NCBI GenBank assembly: GCA_031262995.1
Contig: JAISGR010000052.1
Location: forward strand, 1 to 38,236
DNA: 38,236 bases
Source of the DNA: Prevotellaceae bacterium
Lineage (GTDB): Bacteria > Bacteroidota > Bacteroidia > Bacteroidales > Bacteroidaceae
Direction: 5' to 3'
Under the pieces are notes generated by a model. The model was not told the origin of the DNA, searched no databases, and was given only the letters and a program-made list of their open reading frames with translations. Positions 35,701-38,236 of the stretch are shown one piece after another. Each line of letters starts with the position of its first letter. The stretch's first letter is position 1. The translations under genes were made by a program, and so were the position numbers.

Positions 35701-36712
35701 GGAGCTGGCAGAGACCTACGAAAGGCTCAAGGACATGCCCCGTTCCATGAAGTACTACAAGCAGTACATCCATCTGAAGGATTCGCTTTACAAACACACC
35801 GAAAACAACGCCATCAACGAGTTTGCCACCATCCTGGGCAAGAACACCCTCGAAAAGGAGAATCAGGAAATCCTGCTCGAGAAGCAGACCGTAGAGCTGC
35901 GCATGGTCTACCTGCTGGCTGTCGTCATGGGACTGTTCGTCATTGTAACCATCCTCATCATTGCCTACCAGCGACGACTCAACCGACTGCTGCGCAAAGC
36001 CAAAAAGGCAGAAGAGAACAGCAACCACATGAAGACCGAGTTCATACGCAGCATGAGCCACGAGATACGCACACCCCTCAACTCCATCGTGGGCTTCTCG
36101 CAGATACTCAGCGCACAATACTCCGACAACGAGGATACCGCCGAGATGGCAAACATCATCGAACGCAGCACCAACAACCTGCTGATGCTGGTCGACGATG
36201 TGCTCGAACTCTCTACCCTCGACAGCCTGACAACGATTGCCCCCGACACTGCCGTCGACCTCGAAGAGCTGTGCCGCCTGTGCATAGACCGCGCATCCAT
36301 ACACGCCGCCCCCGGCGTACAGATGCTGTTAGTGCCCCAAGGCACCTGCTACGTCATGACCAACTCGCAACGCCTCACACAATTGCTGAATCACATCCTG
36401 CACAATGCCACCAAGTTCACACCCGCGGGCAGCATCCGGTTAGACTACCGCATCAAGCAGGCAAAGGAGAAGAAGCACATCGAGCTGACCATCACCGACA
36501 CCGGAATCGGCATCCCGCAGGATAAACAGGAGTTTGTATTCGAACGCTTCTCCAAAATAGATACCTTTGTGCCCGGAGCAGGACTCGGCCTTGCCGTCTG
36601 CCGCTCCATTGCCGAAAAGATGGGCGGCACACTCACCATCGACCCGAGCTATACCGGCGGTTGCAGATTTGTGCTGACAATCCCCTGGATAGCCATCCCC
36701 GAAGCAAATTAA
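32750..36712 (+). CDS. Tandem-fused TPR-sensor histidine kinase (two TPR-TM-HisKA-HATPase modules in one chain)
   Basis: [27 protein letters not shown] (His codon 34091) and [27 protein letters not shown] (His codon 36059), offset exactly 1968 bp; two HATPase domains ending [11 protein letters not shown]... and [11 protein letters not shown]...; internal signal-like [19 protein letters not shown]. Confidence 0.92.
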   Translation: [1320 protein letters not shown]

Positions 36713-36716
36713 CGAG

Positions 36717-38060
36717 ATGAATATTACAACACTCTATCAAATCTTCAAGAAATGTGCCGGCGGCGTCACTACCGATACCCGCCATTGCCCCCAAGGCTCG
36801 CTGTTCGTGGCTTTGCGGGGCGAACACTTCGACGGCAACGACTATGCCGCGCAAGCCTTGCGCATGGGCAGCAGCTATGTGCTGGTGGACAACCCCGCAT
36901 GTGTGCCCCACGAAGGCGACGACCGCTACATCGTGGTCGACAACACACTGAACAGCCTCCAACAGCTGGCTAACTACCACCGCCGACAGCTCAACACGCC
37001 GCTCATCGCCATCACAGGCACCAACGGCAAAACCACCACCAAGGAGCTGATGGCTGCCGTACTCTCGCAATCGCAGTGCATCCTCTATACCGAAGGCAAC
37101 CTCAACAACCACATCGGCGTTCCCCTCACCCTGCTGCGTCTGCGACAGGAACACGTGCTGGGCATCATCGAGATGGGCGCCAGCCATCCGGGCGACATCC
37201 GGCAGTTGGTCACCATTGCCGAACCCAACTACGGCATCATCACCAACGTGGGCAAGGCACACCTCGAGGGCTTCGGCTCCTTCGAAGGGGTGCTGCGTAC
37301 CAAAGCCGAGCTGTACGACTACCTGCGCAACGCCAGCCAGTCCACCGTCTTCATACACCACGACAACCCCTACCTGCTGAGCCTCTCCAACCGGCTGAAC
37401 AAGATATACTACGGCAGTGACGACAACCTCTACGTCAACGGTCGGGTCACAGGCAACTCCCCCTTCCTCACCTTCGAATGGAAAGCCGGCAAGAACGGCG
37501 AATACCACGAAGTGACCACCCGCCTCATCGGCGCATACAACTTCCCCAACGCCCTGGCGGCGGTCACCGCGGGACGCTATTTCGGCATCAAAGAGGAGAA
37601 AATCAACGCCGCCCTGCGCAACTACACCCCGCAGAACAACCGCTCGCAATTGGTAACGACCCCCTCCAACACCCTGATTGTCGACGCCTACAACGCCAAC
37701 CCCACCAGCATGCTCGCCGCCCTGTCCAACTTCCGCGACATGGACATGCCCCACAAGATGCTCATCCTGGGCGACATGCGCGAGCTGGGCAAAGAGAGCG
37801 CCGACGAACACCGCCGCATCCTCGCCTTCGTCAATGAATGCGGCTTCGACAACGTCGTCCTCGTCGGAACATCTTTCGCCGCCGCTGCCGCCGACACTGC
37901 TTCAGCCTCCGCCGGCACTGCTGCTGCTGTTACCTACCGGCTCTACCCCGACACCCCCGCCCTCATTGCCGATCTCCGAAAACACAAACCGCAAGGCAAA
38001 ACCATCCTCATCAAAGGCTCGAACAGCACCGGATTGAGCACCGTCACAGAAGAGTTATAA
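36717..38060 (+). CDS. murF: UDP-N-acetylmuramoyl-tripeptide--D-alanyl-D-alanine ligase
   Basis: AITGTNGKTTTKELMAAVLSQ, EMGASHPGDIRQLV, TNVGKAHLEGFGS, VDAYNANPTSM. Confidence 0.96.
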   Translation: MNITTLYQIFKKCAGGVTTDTRHCPQGSLFVALRGEHFDGNDYAAQALRMGSSYVLVDNPACVPHEGDDRYIVVDNTLNSLQQLANYHRRQLNTPLIAITGTNGKTTTKELMAAVLSQSQCILYTEGNLNNHIGVPLTLLRLRQEHVLGIIEMGASHPGDIRQLVTIAEPNYGIITNVGKAHLEGFGSFEGVLRTKAELYDYLRNASQSTVFIHHDNPYLLSLSNRLNKIYYGSDDNLYVNGRVTGNSPFLTFEWKAGKNGEYHEVTTRLIGAYNFPNALAAVTAGRYFGIKEEKINAALRNYTPQNNRSQLVTTPSNTLIVDAYNANPTSMLAALSNFRDMDMPHKMLILGDMRELGKESADEHRRILAFVNECGFDNVVLVGTSFAAAAADTASASAGTAAAVTYRLYPDTPALIADLRKHKPQGKTILIKGSNSTGLSTVTEEL

Positions 38061-38086
38061 CAGCTACCATACCAAGCTGCGCGTAT

Positions 38087-38125
38087 TTGCTGTATGAGGC
38101 TACAGCAGCTTGCTGTATGAGGCTA
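38087..38125. repeat. 23-bp repeat x2 (ttgctgtatgaggcta...)
   Basis: Copies start at 38087 and 38110; dyad ACAGCA-gct-TGCTGT. Confidence 0.75.
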
Positions 38126-38236
38126 ACGTGAGTTCGATGTAAGAAAGGGTAATGCCGATGTACCCCTTCCGTAGCGTAAGTGCGCCCCCACCTTAGCGGA
38201 TGGCTTTGATATAGTCATATCAAGCATCGTGATATA
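38126..38236. mobile_element. Second copy of the MITE-like element, inverted relative to 18225-18522, truncated by window end
   Basis: ACGTGAGTTCGATGTAAG terminal repeat, then near-identical (reverse complement) match to 18423-18504 including gcgcacttacgctacgg and the TGATATgactATATCA unit. Confidence 0.8.

Noticed and set aside
35090-36304. 404-aa minus-strand ORF opposite the kinase fusion
   Set aside because: Antisense shadow; no recognisable domain.

Overview
GC-rich Bacteroidales-type chromosomal window. Promoters match the Bacteroidetes TTTG-N19-TAnnTTTG consensus, and the gene set includes CdaA/FolP, an UpxY/NusG-like protein, an S46 peptidase and a long LepB. I support about 34 CDSs and one tRNA-Ser(TGA). 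Most are housekeeping genes: cysK, ygiQ-like, sua5-like, ClC channel, ribF, cysS, thiamine pyrophosphokinase, S46 DPP, dapB, lepB, asparaginase, cdaA, folP, murF. Four things stand out. (1) The intergenic regions repeatedly carry short tandem arrays with a 22-23 bp period. Each repeat unit is a roughly 15-21 bp imperfect palindrome plus a short linker, and the palindrome sequence changes from array to array. One array sits inside a 298-bp MITE-like element (18225-18522) with 18-bp terminal inverted repeats and a 7-bp putative target duplication (TAAACAA) that includes the upstream gene's stop codon. An inverted copy starts at 38126 and runs off the window end, and a diverged copy lies at 189-628. 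(2) An AT-rich gene (11724-14543, minus) encodes a YobI-like P-loop NTPase fused to a formylglycine-generating-enzyme/C-type-lectin-fold domain. Its last ~35 codons look like the variable region of a diversity-generating retroelement. (3) A 1320-aa ORF (32750-36712) is two complete TPR-histidine kinases fused head to tail, with an internal signal-peptide-like segment. (4) Smaller oddities are a TusA-like protein without the usual Cys motif, a toxin-antitoxin pair followed by a 51-aa ORF, and an apparently leaderless thiamine pyrophosphokinase promoter. No homology search was run; family names are from reading the translations.
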